The notes under the pieces were generated by a model. It ran no database searches. It was not told the DNA's origin and saw only the letters and a program-made list of their open reading frames with translations. A DNA stretch of 64,000 nt. It comes from Myxococcota bacterium (lineage in GTDB: Bacteria > Myxococcota_A > UBA9160 > SMWR01). Positions within the stretch are counted from its first letter, which is position 1, and every line of letters starts with the position of its first letter. Positions 51,791 through 61,621 of the stretch are shown here, in pieces. The stretch is from contig JAKVBI010000011.1 of assembly GCA_022447545.1 (NCBI GenBank), positions 124,001 to 188,000 on the forward strand, read 5' to 3'. Position numbers and translations under genes: made by a program.

Positions 51791-54295
51791 TCAGGAAAGC
51801 GGGTCGCAGACGGTCTCCAACCCATCCGGGCGCTCGAAGGCCTCGGACCCATCGCATACCCCGTCATCGGTGCAGAAGTTCTGGATCGTCCCGCCCGGTT
51901 GCAGGAATGCCAAAAGTTGCAGGAGGGATGCGGGAATCCGCACACGGACCGAGTGGGGGTCGCATACGGTGTCGGGAATGAGGTTCGCGAGCGCAGGGAT
52001 CAGCGCATCATAGACCGGGTCGAAGAGGTCAAAGGATCCGATGTCGTAGACGACCAGTCCGGATTCGGCCCCGGACTCTACGTCCTCGATGCCCACGAGC
52101 GAGCGCACCAGGGAACCCGCGACGTTGGGCAGCCCAAGGCTGCGCGCCGTGATCTCACTCACCTCGTTGGAGACCTGCTTGTCGAGCCAGGCGGTGGTCA
52201 TCAGCACCTTCTTGGGGTTCACCCCGGGGAGCGGCGGGTCCACCAGACCCGTCAGGTGCCGGATGTAGCCCTCGGGGTCCGCCCCCATCCACTGTTCCCC
52301 CAATAGCGACTGGCCAATCGCCTTCTCCATGGGATCCGTGAGGCCGAGATTCCGAAGAAGACGTTCGAAATCGCTGAATTGGGTCGAACGATCCAACAGC
52401 ACACTGAAATTGCTGGCGCCGACGTCGAGGTTCATACGGTCGAGATCCGGCGAAACAGCCCCCACGGTCGCTCCCAGGATGCCTCCGAGGCTGATCCCGT
52501 AGTAGTACTGCTCCGCTCCTGCTCCCGGAAACACACCCGTCGAAGGGTCCCCGGACACTCGCTGGAAGGGTTCGAACGCGTTGAACCACCCCTGTTTCAT
52601 GGCACGTGCGAGCACCGCGGTGTCGGTCAAGCCCTGGCGCAGGCGCGCAATCAACTTGGGAAATTGATTGAGCTTATGCTCAGTGCCCCCAATGATTCCC
52701 GAGGCCACGAAACCCAGATCCTGACTGGCAAGGCCCCGCCAGTCGGTGGCCCCGAGAATATATTCGAATGCTCCCACTCCACTGGTTTGCACGAAATCTC
52801 CGAGACCGATCAGCGAGCTCACCATGTCCCGCCCTGTTCCAAACAGACCGTGACCGATGAGAATGGGCGAAACCTCCCGCTCCTCGTCCCACGCCACACA
52901 GGGGATCACGATGTCGAAAGGAACTGAGTGGACCCCCTGGATCTCCGGCAGACCGTCGGCATCCTCGGACAGAGCCTGAGCCCCGAAGTAGCTGGTACCC
53001 GGCCCGTAGAAGGGAGTCAAGAAAAAGGGCGTCTCGAAGGTCCCCCGCACGCGGCGCCAGATCCAGTCTCCATCGGTCTGACAGTTGGTTCGATCGTTCT
53101 CAGGTCGTTGATTGAAGGCGTCGTCGAACACCACGTTGAACGGATTCTCCGAATCATCGTGGTACTCGAAGGTGAGATCCCGCATGCGCAAGAGGTGCCG
53201 GGTCAACTGGTCGTCGCTGCGAACCCGGAAACGCAGAGCCAGGATCAAATCCTCACGCTGCACTCCGATCCTCGCCAACTCTTCGAAGATCTCCTCAAAT
53301 TCCCCCCGACGCGCCTCGACAACTGCCACCGTGGAAGGGCGTTCGTCTCGAAGGGCGCGAAAGGCGGGTTCGGCGGGAACGGGCTCCCCGGAAGGATCGA
53401 CCAAGCCTCGAACCGCCACGATGAACTCGTGCCCTGGTTTGAGGCTCTGGCCAGGCCGCAGGAACAACACTCGTCGATCGCCCCCCGTGGCTTGCGCATC
53501 GAGTTCCAGAAAATGCGGCAAGCGCTCACCTGTATTCACGTCCAACAGCACCGTGGGGCTGTCGGTTCCTAGCGACGTATCGTCCATCGTTCGGACGCGC
53601 TCGTATGGAGTTCGGTCGAGTTGCCCACAACACCTCGCCTGCAACAAGACCGGCGCGCCGGAAGCCTGCAGGTCGACGCCGCTGGGAAAGTGCATCAGCA
53701 CCTGAGAGCCGGGGCTGAAACCATCGAAATCTTCGAACGGCTCCGGTGACAACGGTGGCCCGTTCAGCAGTGGCATACCGACCTGGGGAATCCTCAAACG
53801 ACGAACCCGTCCTGCCTCGGTCTCGATGGACTCGAGAAAGCGGTTCGACGGATAGGGCAAAAGACATTCGACCTGATTGAGGAACTCACAGACATCTGCG
53901 TCTTCGAAGGTGGCAATCTCGACCTGCGTGGTCGCCTGGTCGGTGTAGGCCGGTGATTCGCCGGGGTTGACTTCGACGCTCGCGCTCAATACACGCACCC
54001 CCGGCGCCAACTCATCCAGCAGAGTCCCCGTCACCCGGCCCTCATCCCAGGTCACTCCGGACACCGCCACGGCCTCACCGTCGACCTCCACCACGAAGGT
54101 CTCGGAGAGGGACCCCGCCGCAAAGGTCAGATCGAAGGTCAAGTCCCCTCCCTCGGACAGCTGACCCTCTGCCGGCAACGAGAATTGCAGGGACGCCGGC
54201 GGCGGCTTGGCGGGTTCCGAGCAACCGCCGCTGACCAGGAGCAGTTGCATCCATGCGCCGGCGACGATGGCTCGAGCCATCCAATTCTGCCGCAT
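51791..54295 (-). CDS. Large alpha/beta-hydrolase lipoprotein (Pla-1/cef lipase-like)
   Basis: This 834-residue secreted protein has a signal ending QLLLVSGGC, a likely though weak lipobox. An Ig-like region follows at about 30-120 (SLPAEGQLSEGGDLTFDLTFAAG). The C-terminal half has an HGLFGTGRDM oxyanion-hole segment and the nucleophile elbow GISLG in YYYGISLGGILGATVGAV. That order resembles the bacterial virulence-factor lipase group. ATG at 54295 follows GGAGGTGGGA, a very strong site, so the start 11 codons upstream is rejected. It converges with the methyltransferase gene (14 bases). Confidence 0.8.
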   Translation of the reverse strand: MRQNWMARAIVAGAWMQLLLVSGGCSEPAKPPPASLQFSLPAEGQLSEGGDLTFDLTFAAGSLSETFVVEVDGEAVAVSGVTWDEGRVTGTLLDELAPGVRVLSASVEVNPGESPAYTDQATTQVEIATFEDADVCEFLNQVECLLPYPSNRFLESIETEAGRVRRLRIPQVGMPLLNGPPLSPEPFEDFDGFSPGSQVLMHFPSGVDLQASGAPVLLQARCCGQLDRTPYERVRTMDDTSLGTDSPTVLLDVNTGERLPHFLELDAQATGGDRRVLFLRPGQSLKPGHEFIVAVRGLVDPSGEPVPAEPAFRALRDERPSTVAVVEARRGEFEEIFEELARIGVQREDLILALRFRVRSDDQLTRHLLRMRDLTFEYHDDSENPFNVVFDDAFNQRPENDRTNCQTDGDWIWRRVRGTFETPFFLTPFYGPGTSYFGAQALSEDADGLPEIQGVHSVPFDIVIPCVAWDEEREVSPILIGHGLFGTGRDMVSSLIGLGDFVQTSGVGAFEYILGATDWRGLASQDLGFVASGIIGGTEHKLNQFPKLIARLRQGLTDTAVLARAMKQGWFNAFEPFQRVSGDPSTGVFPGAGAEQYYYGISLGGILGATVGAVSPDLDRMNLDVGASNFSVLLDRSTQFSDFERLLRNLGLTDPMEKAIGQSLLGEQWMGADPEGYIRHLTGLVDPPLPGVNPKKVLMTTAWLDKQVSNEVSEITARSLGLPNVAGSLVRSLVGIEDVESGAESGLVVYDIGSFDLFDPVYDALIPALANLIPDTVCDPHSVRVRIPASLLQLLAFLQPGGTIQNFCTDDGVCDGSEAFERPDGLETVCDPLS

Positions 54296-54394
54296 TCCCA
54301 CCTCCGATCCGCTCCCCCCAAGCGGCACAAACCGACCGCCCGAGCTTAGCGCGAGATTTCGTGCCCCCCGCTCGACTGGGCCTGACTTCGAGTC

Positions 54395-55642
54395 CTAGGG
54401 CAGGGCCTCGGATCCCTCTCGCGGTACCAGGCGAATCCAGGAAATCTCGCGGGGGCAATTGAAGCGCAGGGGCAAGCCAGCCACCCCCAGGCCACGGTTG
54501 ACGTAGAGCACACACCCCCCCTGTTCGAAGCGACCACGCGTCCAACGCGAGACCAGCCTCGAGGGGTTGTGGTGCTTCAATCCGGGCAGGCTGAGTTGCC
54601 CGCCGTGAGTGTGCCCCGTCAAGGCAACGTCAAAACCCAAAGCGGCTGCCTGGGCGAAGAAGGCGGGGCGGTGCACCAGAAGAACCGTGGGCAGGGACTC
54701 GGGAATTTCCTGCGCGAGCCGTTCCAATTCAGTGCTCTCAGAGTCTCGCTCGGTCCAGCCCACACCCCGGTCTTCGAGGCCTGCAATACACAAACTCTCG
54801 CCGCCGACATCCAATCGTTCCCATTCATCCCGCAGCACACGGATCGCCGAATTCGCGCGCAGAGAGGCCACCACCTGTTCAGCCCCGGTGTACACGTCGT
54901 GGTTTCCCAACACCGCAAAGACACCGTGTGTGGCCGACAGACGTCCCAACTCTCGACACCCCGCTTCGACGTAGGCGGGGTCGAAGTCGAACACGTCTCC
55001 AGTGATCAGCACCAGATCCGCACCGAGCGCATTGACGCGGTCGACCATGCCGCGCAGTTCCTCGGGAGGCAACAGCGGGCCAATGTGAAGGTCGGAGATC
55101 TGCACCAGATTCAAGTCGGACAAAGCCACGGGCAGACCCGTCACCGGAAGATCGACTCGGTCAATGCGAACTCGGCGCTGGCCCCATGTGAAGCCCCACA
55201 AGCTCGCTCCGAAGCCCATCAGGAGTGCGAGACCACCTGTCACCACCAGACCGACCCGGATCTGTTCGGGAGAAACCTCCACTCCAGAGCGTGCCACCAC
55301 CACCAGGACCCCGAGCATGACCCAGGCCAGGGCAAGCCCCAAGCCGGTGAACAGGGCGGCGACACTTCCGAGAATCCAACCGCGTGCCAACACGAGGGCA
55401 AGGCCCTGGGCGCGAATGCGAGGTCTCGCCAGGCTGAAGGCAACCAGGTTGAGAACTCCAACCAGACCCGCGAACACGACCCCCTCGGAGACCGTGAGCC
55501 CGCTTCCCCGGCTCGCCAGGCTCGCCCATTGCACCATCAATAGTTCGCCACCGATGAGCAGAAGCAGGGCCAAACGGGTCGCGAGTTGGATGGATTTCAC
55601 GGGTGATCGCTCGTGGGCAGAGAAGGATCGAGGATCGCTCAT
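54395..55642 (-). CDS. Membrane-bound metallophosphoesterase (YkuE-like)
   Basis: The 415-residue protein has four hydrophobic helices in the first 150 residues. The calcineurin-like phosphoesterase domain follows, with VQISDLHIGPLL (DxH), LITGDVFDFD (GD), VLGNHDVYTG (GNHD) and LTGHTHGGQLSLPG (GHTH). All dinuclear metal ligands are present, so it should be active. YkuE relatives act on membrane-linked phosphoesters such as UDP-sugars or lipid diphosphates; the exact substrate is unknown. ATG at 55642 follows GGGCGGGA. It is divergent from the membrane protein gene at 55784. Confidence 0.88.
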   Translation of the reverse strand: MSDPRSFSAHERSPVKSIQLATRLALLLLIGGELLMVQWASLASRGSGLTVSEGVVFAGLVGVLNLVAFSLARPRIRAQGLALVLARGWILGSVAALFTGLGLALAWVMLGVLVVVARSGVEVSPEQIRVGLVVTGGLALLMGFGASLWGFTWGQRRVRIDRVDLPVTGLPVALSDLNLVQISDLHIGPLLPPEELRGMVDRVNALGADLVLITGDVFDFDPAYVEAGCRELGRLSATHGVFAVLGNHDVYTGAEQVVASLRANSAIRVLRDEWERLDVGGESLCIAGLEDRGVGWTERDSESTELERLAQEIPESLPTVLLVHRPAFFAQAAALGFDVALTGHTHGGQLSLPGLKHHNPSRLVSRWTRGRFEQGGCVLYVNRGLGVAGLPLRFNCPREISWIRLVPREGSEALP

Positions 55643-55783
55643 TCCCGCCCGCAGCGCCCAGCCGCACGGCCCCGCCCAGCCACCTGCCAGCAAGTACCTG
55701 GAATCGAGGCCGACGATCGGGGATCCTAACGAGCAGCCCCGGTCCACCTCCCCCCGCCAAACTCCGATCGGGCAGGAGACAAT

Positions 55784-57199
55784 TTGGCCTTGGAAGGGAC
55801 CGCGGAGCCCTCATCGAACGAGCGACGGAAGCAGGAGCCGCTGGTCTGGCTATGCGGTGCCCTGACTTTGCTCATCGTTGCTGTGGGGTTTCCCGGCCAT
55901 CTTGGCGCCGACTCGCTCCTGCAAATGCAGGCCAGCCTCGAGGGGCGCACCTACCGCTGGCACCCGCCACTGATGGTTGCCGTCTGGAGATTGTGCAACC
56001 TGCTCATCGAGGGGCCGTTCCTGATGCTCCTTCTGCAAGCATGGGCGTGGTCGCTGGGTGTCGCTCTGGTGGCGCGACGTGCCTTTCCAGAGCGAACTGG
56101 AGTCCGGAGCGCCGCCTTCCTGGCGATCGGCCTGCTGCCCGTTTGTTTCGGCCACCTGGTGCACATTTCCAAGGACGCCCAGATGATGGCGTTCCTGACC
56201 CTCGCGGTGGGCCTGCTGTTTCACTTCGATGAAGGTGAGCCACGGTCAGCGCCGCGGCGCTGGCCGGTGCTGGCCCTGCCGTTGATCCTCGTCTACGCCT
56301 CGGGGGTCCGGTACAACAGCCTCGCCGCCCTGCCCCCTCTGGTGGTCTGGATGGTCCTGCTCTGGGAGCGCGGGACTCTGCGGGGTATCACCACTCCCCG
56401 AAAGGTCCGGAACCTGACTCTCGGAGCCGCGCTCGTGTCCCTGACCGGCGCGTGGATTGCCGGCTGGGCGTTGAAGCCCGATGTCGACGACGGCACACCG
56501 CTCTCTCAGACCCTGATCTTCGACATCCTCGGGGTGTCCGCCCGGTCGGGCCACAACTACCTGCCCCTGGCCCACGATGGCGCGGCGCTGAGCCCCGAAA
56601 AAATCGACGATTGGTACGCCCAGGGCTGGCGCCCGCTATTCCGGCGTCCCGAGGTGCGTGCGGCCCTGCACCCGGCGGCAGCTCCCCACGTCACGGCCAC
56701 CTGGTTCGAAGCCGTCACCCAACAGCCCCTGAGCTACGCCCACCATCGCTTGAGCGCCTTCGCAACGTCCACAGGCTTCAGCCCGCCCAAGGGGGCTTAC
56801 ATCACGCTTCCCCCGCAATGGGACAGTGTGGACTTCTCATTTCCCGAACACGGGTTACAAACGCGCTGGAGCCGTTCCTGGCTGTCGCAAATCTGCGCAT
56901 CGGCGCTGGAGTGGGCAAAGGATGGTTTCCCGGGCGCTTTCCGAGCGTGGCGCTACCTGCTCCTCGCTGGGGGGCTCGGGGGCCTTTGCGCGATTCTGAC
57001 CCGACGCCGCGGCGACCGCTACCCGCGCACGCTCCTGCTGCTCGCGAGCGCACTGCTGTACAGCAGTTCGTATCTGGTGTTGGCGGGCGCTCCGAACCTA
57101 CGATTCCACCTGTGGAGCGTGGCGGCGGTGGTACTCGCACTGCCGGTCTTCCTCTACGAGTTCCGCACGAGTTCAGCCCGCAAAGCCGGCCAACACTAA
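55784..57199 (+). CDS. Polytopic membrane protein, GT-C-like
   Basis: This 471-residue protein has about eight to ten hydrophobic helices. A first helix is followed by the loop GHLGADSLLQMQASLEGRTYRWHPPLMVAVWR, in the place where GT-C glycosyltransferases carry their acidic catalytic loop. A large soluble loop at about 240-380 contains DFSFPEHGLQTRWSRSWL. The family is not certain; O-antigen-type or lipid-linked sugar transfer is possible. A TTG start at 55784 has GGAG upstream. It converges with the next membrane protein gene (2 bases). Confidence 0.65.
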   Translation: MALEGTAEPSSNERRKQEPLVWLCGALTLLIVAVGFPGHLGADSLLQMQASLEGRTYRWHPPLMVAVWRLCNLLIEGPFLMLLLQAWAWSLGVALVARRAFPERTGVRSAAFLAIGLLPVCFGHLVHISKDAQMMAFLTLAVGLLFHFDEGEPRSAPRRWPVLALPLILVYASGVRYNSLAALPPLVVWMVLLWERGTLRGITTPRKVRNLTLGAALVSLTGAWIAGWALKPDVDDGTPLSQTLIFDILGVSARSGHNYLPLAHDGAALSPEKIDDWYAQGWRPLFRRPEVRAALHPAAAPHVTATWFEAVTQQPLSYAHHRLSAFATSTGFSPPKGAYITLPPQWDSVDFSFPEHGLQTRWSRSWLSQICASALEWAKDGFPGAFRAWRYLLLAGGLGGLCAILTRRRGDRYPRTLLLLASALLYSSSYLVLAGAPNLRFHLWSVAAVVLALPVFLYEFRTSSARKAGQH

Positions 57200-57201
57200 G
57201 A

Positions 57202-58737
57202 CTAGGGGGTCGCGCCAGCGCTTGGGTCCAGCCGGGTGCGATAGATCTCGAAGAACCCGCTGGTCGCCACCCGGTCACCGGGCCCGGGCTCCCGGAGTCC
57301 CCTCATACGCGCGATCTCGCGAGCGCGCTCGATCCCGTTGGTCATTACGAACAAACGCCCCACAGCCTGAATGTCCGACGGCCACGACCCTGTGTCCCGA
57401 AAGTGGACCAGACGACGGCCCAGTTCGCCGCCGTACCGATGCTCGACCTCGGCGCCCACAACCCAGACGCCGTTGTAATCGGTCACGATCAACAGGGGAC
57501 CTTCGGCCGCGAGCCCGGCGATGCTGGCGGCGGCCGCGGAGGGTTCGAAGGCATGGTGGTAGTACTGGTCGTACAGATCCTGGACGAGCCCGTTGACGGG
57601 CTCGGGGTGACGATCCACGAAGTCTGCCCCCCGGCTCTCGCGCAACCCGGCGGTTCCCAGCAGCACCAGACACAACGACCACTGCAGCGCCGTGTCGAAC
57701 CTTCTCCAGGCCGCGGGAAGTGCCTCCCAGGCCGCCGCCAGGATCAGAGCCAGGGCGCCGTACCACAGCGGGAGCAGCGGCACCAGATTACGCGGATAGG
57801 GGACCTGGGGCAGTAGACCGAAGCCCAGCAACGGGACCACGGTGCAGCTTCCGGTGAACAACAGAATGCGACGGGAAGCCAGCGCTGCGGGGCCCTCACC
57901 TGCACTCCCTCGCAACAACCCCCAGATCCCGAGAACGACCCCCGGCAACAGCCATACGAAATCCGTCGTCGTCGCCCAGAACCAGTGACCCGAGAGGGAG
58001 GCGAGGCCCCAATCGTTCCAATCCGTTCCCGCCGTCCGGAGGACGTCGCTCCATATGGCCACATACGCCAAACCACCCGACAACGGCGCCAGGGCGGCAA
58101 AGGTCGCACGTCCCAACCCACGAGCCCCCAGGGCATCGCGCTCCAACCAGGCCGACAGCAGGGCATAGACGCCCAGGACCGAGGCAATCCAGAGGTTGGT
58201 GGGCAGGATTGCGACACTCGCACCCACGGCCAGGAGGTAGACGCCCCCACGCAGCGCACCGCCGCTCGCGAGCCACCGGGGAAGTCCCCACCAGGCCACG
58301 CAGAGCGGGAGCCAGGACACCGCGTAGCCCCGCAACTCCGTGGCGAAGGCGAGACTCACGTGGCTAGTGCCGAAGAGCAGCACTCCAAGCAAAGCGGCAC
58401 GCGCGCCTCCCATTCCGGCCACTGCCGCGGCCAGTAGAACCAGCGAGCCACCAAAACAGGCCGCCGGCAACAATCTCAAGGCCCAGGAATCCGAATTCCC
58501 GAGCAGTTCGGTGAACAGCGACAGGAGACTGCTGAACAACACGTGATTGTTGGGAAATGGATAGACTCGGAAGGGGTGGAGGAAGCCTTGACTCGAGAAC
58601 AACTCGAGAGTCTTGAGTTCGTCCTGCCAGAGGGGATCCGAGAGGTGAGGCATCAGGAGCGCAGCAATTCCGAGGCCCGTCACGCTGAAAACGACGCGAT
58701 GGGTTCGCGCAACCGTGTCTGTGGCCCCGCGGATCAC
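57202..58737 (-). CDS. GT-C/PMT-like glycosyltransferase membrane protein
   Basis: This 511-residue protein has about ten hydrophobic helices. The first periplasmic loop starts PHLSDPLWQDELKTLELFSSQGFLHPFRVYPFPNNHVLFSSLLSLFTELLG, with the DE pair and NNH typical of family 39/83-like GT-C enzymes that use polyprenyl-phosphate sugars. A C-terminal soluble domain (about 410-511) has VTDYNGVWVVGAEVEHRYGGELG. It lies in a block of envelope genes leading to the sugar cluster at the right edge. The acceptor is unknown. Confidence 0.75.
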   Translation of the reverse strand: MIRGATDTVARTHRVVFSVTGLGIAALLMPHLSDPLWQDELKTLELFSSQGFLHPFRVYPFPNNHVLFSSLLSLFTELLGNSDSWALRLLPAACFGGSLVLLAAAVAGMGGARAALLGVLLFGTSHVSLAFATELRGYAVSWLPLCVAWWGLPRWLASGGALRGGVYLLAVGASVAILPTNLWIASVLGVYALLSAWLERDALGARGLGRATFAALAPLSGGLAYVAIWSDVLRTAGTDWNDWGLASLSGHWFWATTTDFVWLLPGVVLGIWGLLRGSAGEGPAALASRRILLFTGSCTVVPLLGFGLLPQVPYPRNLVPLLPLWYGALALILAAAWEALPAAWRRFDTALQWSLCLVLLGTAGLRESRGADFVDRHPEPVNGLVQDLYDQYYHHAFEPSAAAASIAGLAAEGPLLIVTDYNGVWVVGAEVEHRYGGELGRRLVHFRDTGSWPSDIQAVGRLFVMTNGIERAREIARMRGLREPGPGDRVATSGFFEIYRTRLDPSAGATP

Positions 58738-58856
58738 GGCTCCTCCGATCCGATGAGGCTGCGCGGTCCATCCCCCATGCTTGGCAAGACTAGCTCAGGA
58801 ACCCTCGGCGACCGGAGCCCCTCCCAGGTCGACGCGGGCCCTGGAGTTCGAACACC

Positions 58857-59912
58857 GTGAGCCGACGAGCACGGCGAGCCATGGCCAACGCACTGCTCCT
58901 TCTAGTCGCGGCGGGAATGAGCTTCGTCCTGGGCACGGCCGTAGTGGAGACCGTGTACTGGTTCGCCCTGACCAAGGACGAGCGTTGGCACGACGTCAAT
59001 ACACGCTTCGACCCGCTCCTGGGATGGCGCCCAATCCCGTCCAGGACCATCGACGAGTGGAACGGCGTGAGTTCGAACTCCCTGGGGCACCGCTCGCCAG
59101 AACTGATGCCTGGCCCGCCCGTCGTCGCCGTGGCGGGAGATTCGGTGGCCTTCGGCTATGGGGTCTCCGATGATGAAACCCTGGGCCACTACCTGGCCGG
59201 GCACATCGCCAAACACGGCCTCCAGGTCCAAAATCTCGGCGTCTCCGGCTATGGGCTCGGTCAAACGCATCTGTGGCTACACGAGCGCCTGGACGACCTG
59301 AAACCTCTGCACACCGTGGTGCTGGTGATCTACACAGGCAACGACCTGCGCGAAACGGGTTCCAACAGCAGCTGGGGCAAGAGCAAGCCGCTCTACGTCA
59401 TGCGCGGCGGTACACTTGCGCTGACCCATACTCCGGTATCCAAGTATTCGCTCCAGAACCTGTTGTCCAAGAGCCAGTTGCTGGACGGACTCCGTCGCTC
59501 CAGCGCGTCGGCCAATCAACTGGCCGACCAGCTTGCAGGCCAGGTCACGCTCTCCGTCAAGGAATCGACCCGCGTGGCCACGGCCCTCGTCGTCTCCATA
59601 GCAGAATTGGCCAGATCCCACGGCGCCCGCCTGTTGGTGGTGCTTTCGCCCTGGGCCGGCGACTTCGAGCGCAAGACCGAGGACTTGGTGTTCTTCCAGC
59701 AGATGCTGAAGCACCTCGGTCTGCCGGTGGTCGATTTCTACGAGATTGCGCGCGCACGGGGCTGGAGCCCAGAGGATCTGTTCGTCGACGTCACCCACCT
59801 CAGCCCACAGGGCAACGAGCGGCTCGCCGCCAGCATTGCCGACTGGCTGGAGGCCTCGACTGCCGGGGACCTCAGTACGGCCGATCCCCCTCCAGAGTCA
59901 CGCGGTTCATGA
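58857..59912 (+). CDS. Membrane-anchored SGNH/GDSL hydrolase
   Basis: The 351-residue protein has one N-terminal helix (ALLLLVAAGMSFVLGTAVVETVYWFAL) and an SGNH domain. The nucleophile is in AVAGDSVAFGYGVSDDE, the Gly block in NLGVSGYGLGQ, the Asn in IYTGNDLRE and the Asp-His pair in FVDVTHLSPQGNERLA. Such proteins deacylate or acylate surface glycans and lipids. GTG at 58857 has GGAG upstream. Its last 41 bases overlap the end of the dioxygenase gene on the other strand. Confidence 0.88.
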   Translation: MSRRARRAMANALLLLVAAGMSFVLGTAVVETVYWFALTKDERWHDVNTRFDPLLGWRPIPSRTIDEWNGVSSNSLGHRSPELMPGPPVVAVAGDSVAFGYGVSDDETLGHYLAGHIAKHGLQVQNLGVSGYGLGQTHLWLHERLDDLKPLHTVVLVIYTGNDLRETGSNSSWGKSKPLYVMRGGTLALTHTPVSKYSLQNLLSKSQLLDGLRRSSASANQLADQLAGQVTLSVKESTRVATALVVSIAELARSHGARLLVVLSPWAGDFERKTEDLVFFQQMLKHLGLPVVDFYEIARARGWSPEDLFVDVTHLSPQGNERLAASIADWLEASTAGDLSTADPPPESRGS

Positions 59913-60708
59913 CGCGGCGCTCGACGTAGTCCGGCACCGCATAGTGTTGCACCGAACGGTTGTCCCAGAACGCCACCGAGTCGACCTGCCAGCGAAAGCG
60001 ACACTGAAAGTTCGGCGATCGCACGTGGGCCAGCAGGAACGGCAGCGCAACCGCATTTTCCGAATCGCTGAGCTGCACGATTCGCGAAGTGGAATTGCTG
60101 TTGACGAACAGCGCCTTGCGACCGGAATCGGGGTGGGTGCGCACCACCGGATGCTCGACGGGTGGCCATTGCTCCCGCATCTGTTCGAGGTCGGCGTCGA
60201 TGTGTCCGGCCTCAATCCCCTTACGCAGAGGCGCAGTGATGTCGTGGATCGCCGTGAGCCCCTCGAGAAACCCCTGAAGGGATGGCGACAGCGCTTCGAA
60301 GGCTGCAAACATGCTCGCGAAGCAGGTATCCCCACCCACCGCCGGCAATTCGACCGCCCGCAAGATCGAACCCATGGGCGGTGTCTCCATGAAGGTGTTG
60401 TCGCTGTGCCAGGCGTCGCCTCCCTCTCCTTCGGGGGCGATCTGGTCGAGCACCATCATCGCGGAGTCGTCGCCGTAGCGGGGTGCGAAGGGGGGGATGC
60501 TGATCTCTCCGAACTGGCGTGCAAATGCGAGATGTTGCTCAGCAGTCATGGCCTGGTCCCTGAAGAAAAGCACCAGGTGATCGAGCAAAGCGGCGCGCAA
60601 TCGCTCGGCCTCTTCGACCTTCAAAGGGCGGGTGAGATCAACGCCGCTCACTTCCGCCCCGACACTACGCGTCAGGGGAACCACCCGGATGCCCGCTGCA
60701 GCGGCCAT
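59872..60708 (-). CDS. TauD/TfdA-type Fe(II)/2-oxoglutarate dioxygenase
   Basis: This 278-residue enzyme has the iron-binding WHSD (HxD) in GGDAWHSDNTFMETPP, the distal His in WDNRSVQHYAVPDY, and the 2-oxoglutarate Arg in RRVMNRVTLEGD. It opens with VGAEVSGVDLTRPL as in TauD. Members oxidise taurine, 2,4-D, alkyl sulfates or similar; the substrate here is open. The tail overlaps the SGNH gene by 41 bases. It is divergent from the sugar isomerase-like gene, which may act on the same molecule. Confidence 0.92.
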   Translation of the reverse strand: MAAAAGIRVVPLTRSVGAEVSGVDLTRPLKVEEAERLRAALLDHLVLFFRDQAMTAEQHLAFARQFGEISIPPFAPRYGDDSAMMVLDQIAPEGEGGDAWHSDNTFMETPPMGSILRAVELPAVGGDTCFASMFAAFEALSPSLQGFLEGLTAIHDITAPLRKGIEAGHIDADLEQMREQWPPVEHPVVRTHPDSGRKALFVNSNSTSRIVQLSDSENAVALPFLLAHVRSPNFQCRFRWQVDSVAFWDNRSVQHYAVPDYVERRVMNRVTLEGDRPY

Positions 60709-60755
60709 GAATACCTCCGAGAACCCAACGTAGCGTGAACACTCGACCGGAAGCC

Positions 60756-61619
60756 ATGCCCAGAAAACGACGAATTGACGAGCTGCCCGGGACCGTGCAG
60801 AGTCGTTCCGTGATCGAACTCTGCTACGAGAGCATCAACCGCTCGCCCTTCATCGAGGAGCAAAACGCCGATCTGCCGGCCCAGATCACGGGAGCCGCAG
60901 CTGCCGGATTCACCTGTATCGGGCTGGATGCGCCTTCCCTGAGCCAACACTGCGAGCAGGGAGGCTCCCTCGAGGAACTCGCTCGTACCCTGGACGCCTT
61001 GGGCTTGCGGTGCTTCGAGATCCAGCCCCTGGTGGTGGGCGACGACCCTCGGAAAAACCAGGAGCAGGCCGAACTCATCGCGGGGATGGTCGAGATCCTT
61101 CGGCCCGATTGGGTCCAGAGTGGATTCACCGGCGCACCCGATGCGGAAAGCCTGGCCGCCTTCCGCCAGGCCGGTGAGATCATCGGCCAGGCGGGCGCCG
61201 GGTTGGCGGTGGAATACCTCCCTTTCCTGCCCCTTTGCAGCATCGAGACGACCCGCGAACTACTGAACCGGGCAGAGGTCGAAGGTGCTGGAATCGTGGT
61301 GGACACCTGGCATTTCTTTTTCGGGCCCGACCGCTGGGAAGACCTGGAAGCATTGCCCCTGAACGAACTCGCCTACGTCCAATTCGATGACCATCCCCCT
61401 CTGGTGGGCGAGGACCTGATGGAGGAGACCACCCAGCGCAGGGTGCTTCCCGGACAAGGAACCTTCGACCTCAGTCGCTTCTGCGACGTCGTCCTCGCCA
61501 AGGGCTACACCTCACCCGTCAGCGTCGAAATCCTCTCGGAATCGCTGCGCACGCTGGAGCCGAGCGAGTTCGCACGGCTCGTCTACGATGCAACTCGACC
61601 CTTCTGGCCCGGAGACTGA
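60756..61619 (+). CDS. Sugar phosphate isomerase/epimerase-like TIM-barrel protein
   Basis: This 287-residue protein of the xylose-isomerase-like TIM-barrel superfamily has IELCYESINRSPF at the first strand, VEYLPFLPLCSIETTRELL, GIVVDTWHFFFGPDRW and YVQFDDHPPLVGEDLMEETTQRRVLPGQGTFDL. The Glu, Asp, His and Asp of these segments suit a divalent-metal site. The start is uncertain: GTG 60735, ATG 60756 (GGAAG upstream) or GTG 60810. Its stop lies 2 bases from the aminotransferase stop on the other strand. Confidence 0.85.
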   Translation: MPRKRRIDELPGTVQSRSVIELCYESINRSPFIEEQNADLPAQITGAAAAGFTCIGLDAPSLSQHCEQGGSLEELARTLDALGLRCFEIQPLVVGDDPRKNQEQAELIAGMVEILRPDWVQSGFTGAPDAESLAAFRQAGEIIGQAGAGLAVEYLPFLPLCSIETTRELLNRAEVEGAGIVVDTWHFFFGPDRWEDLEALPLNELAYVQFDDHPPLVGEDLMEETTQRRVLPGQGTFDLSRFCDVVLAKGYTSPVSVEILSESLRTLEPSEFARLVYDATRPFWPGD

Positions 61620-61621
61620 TC

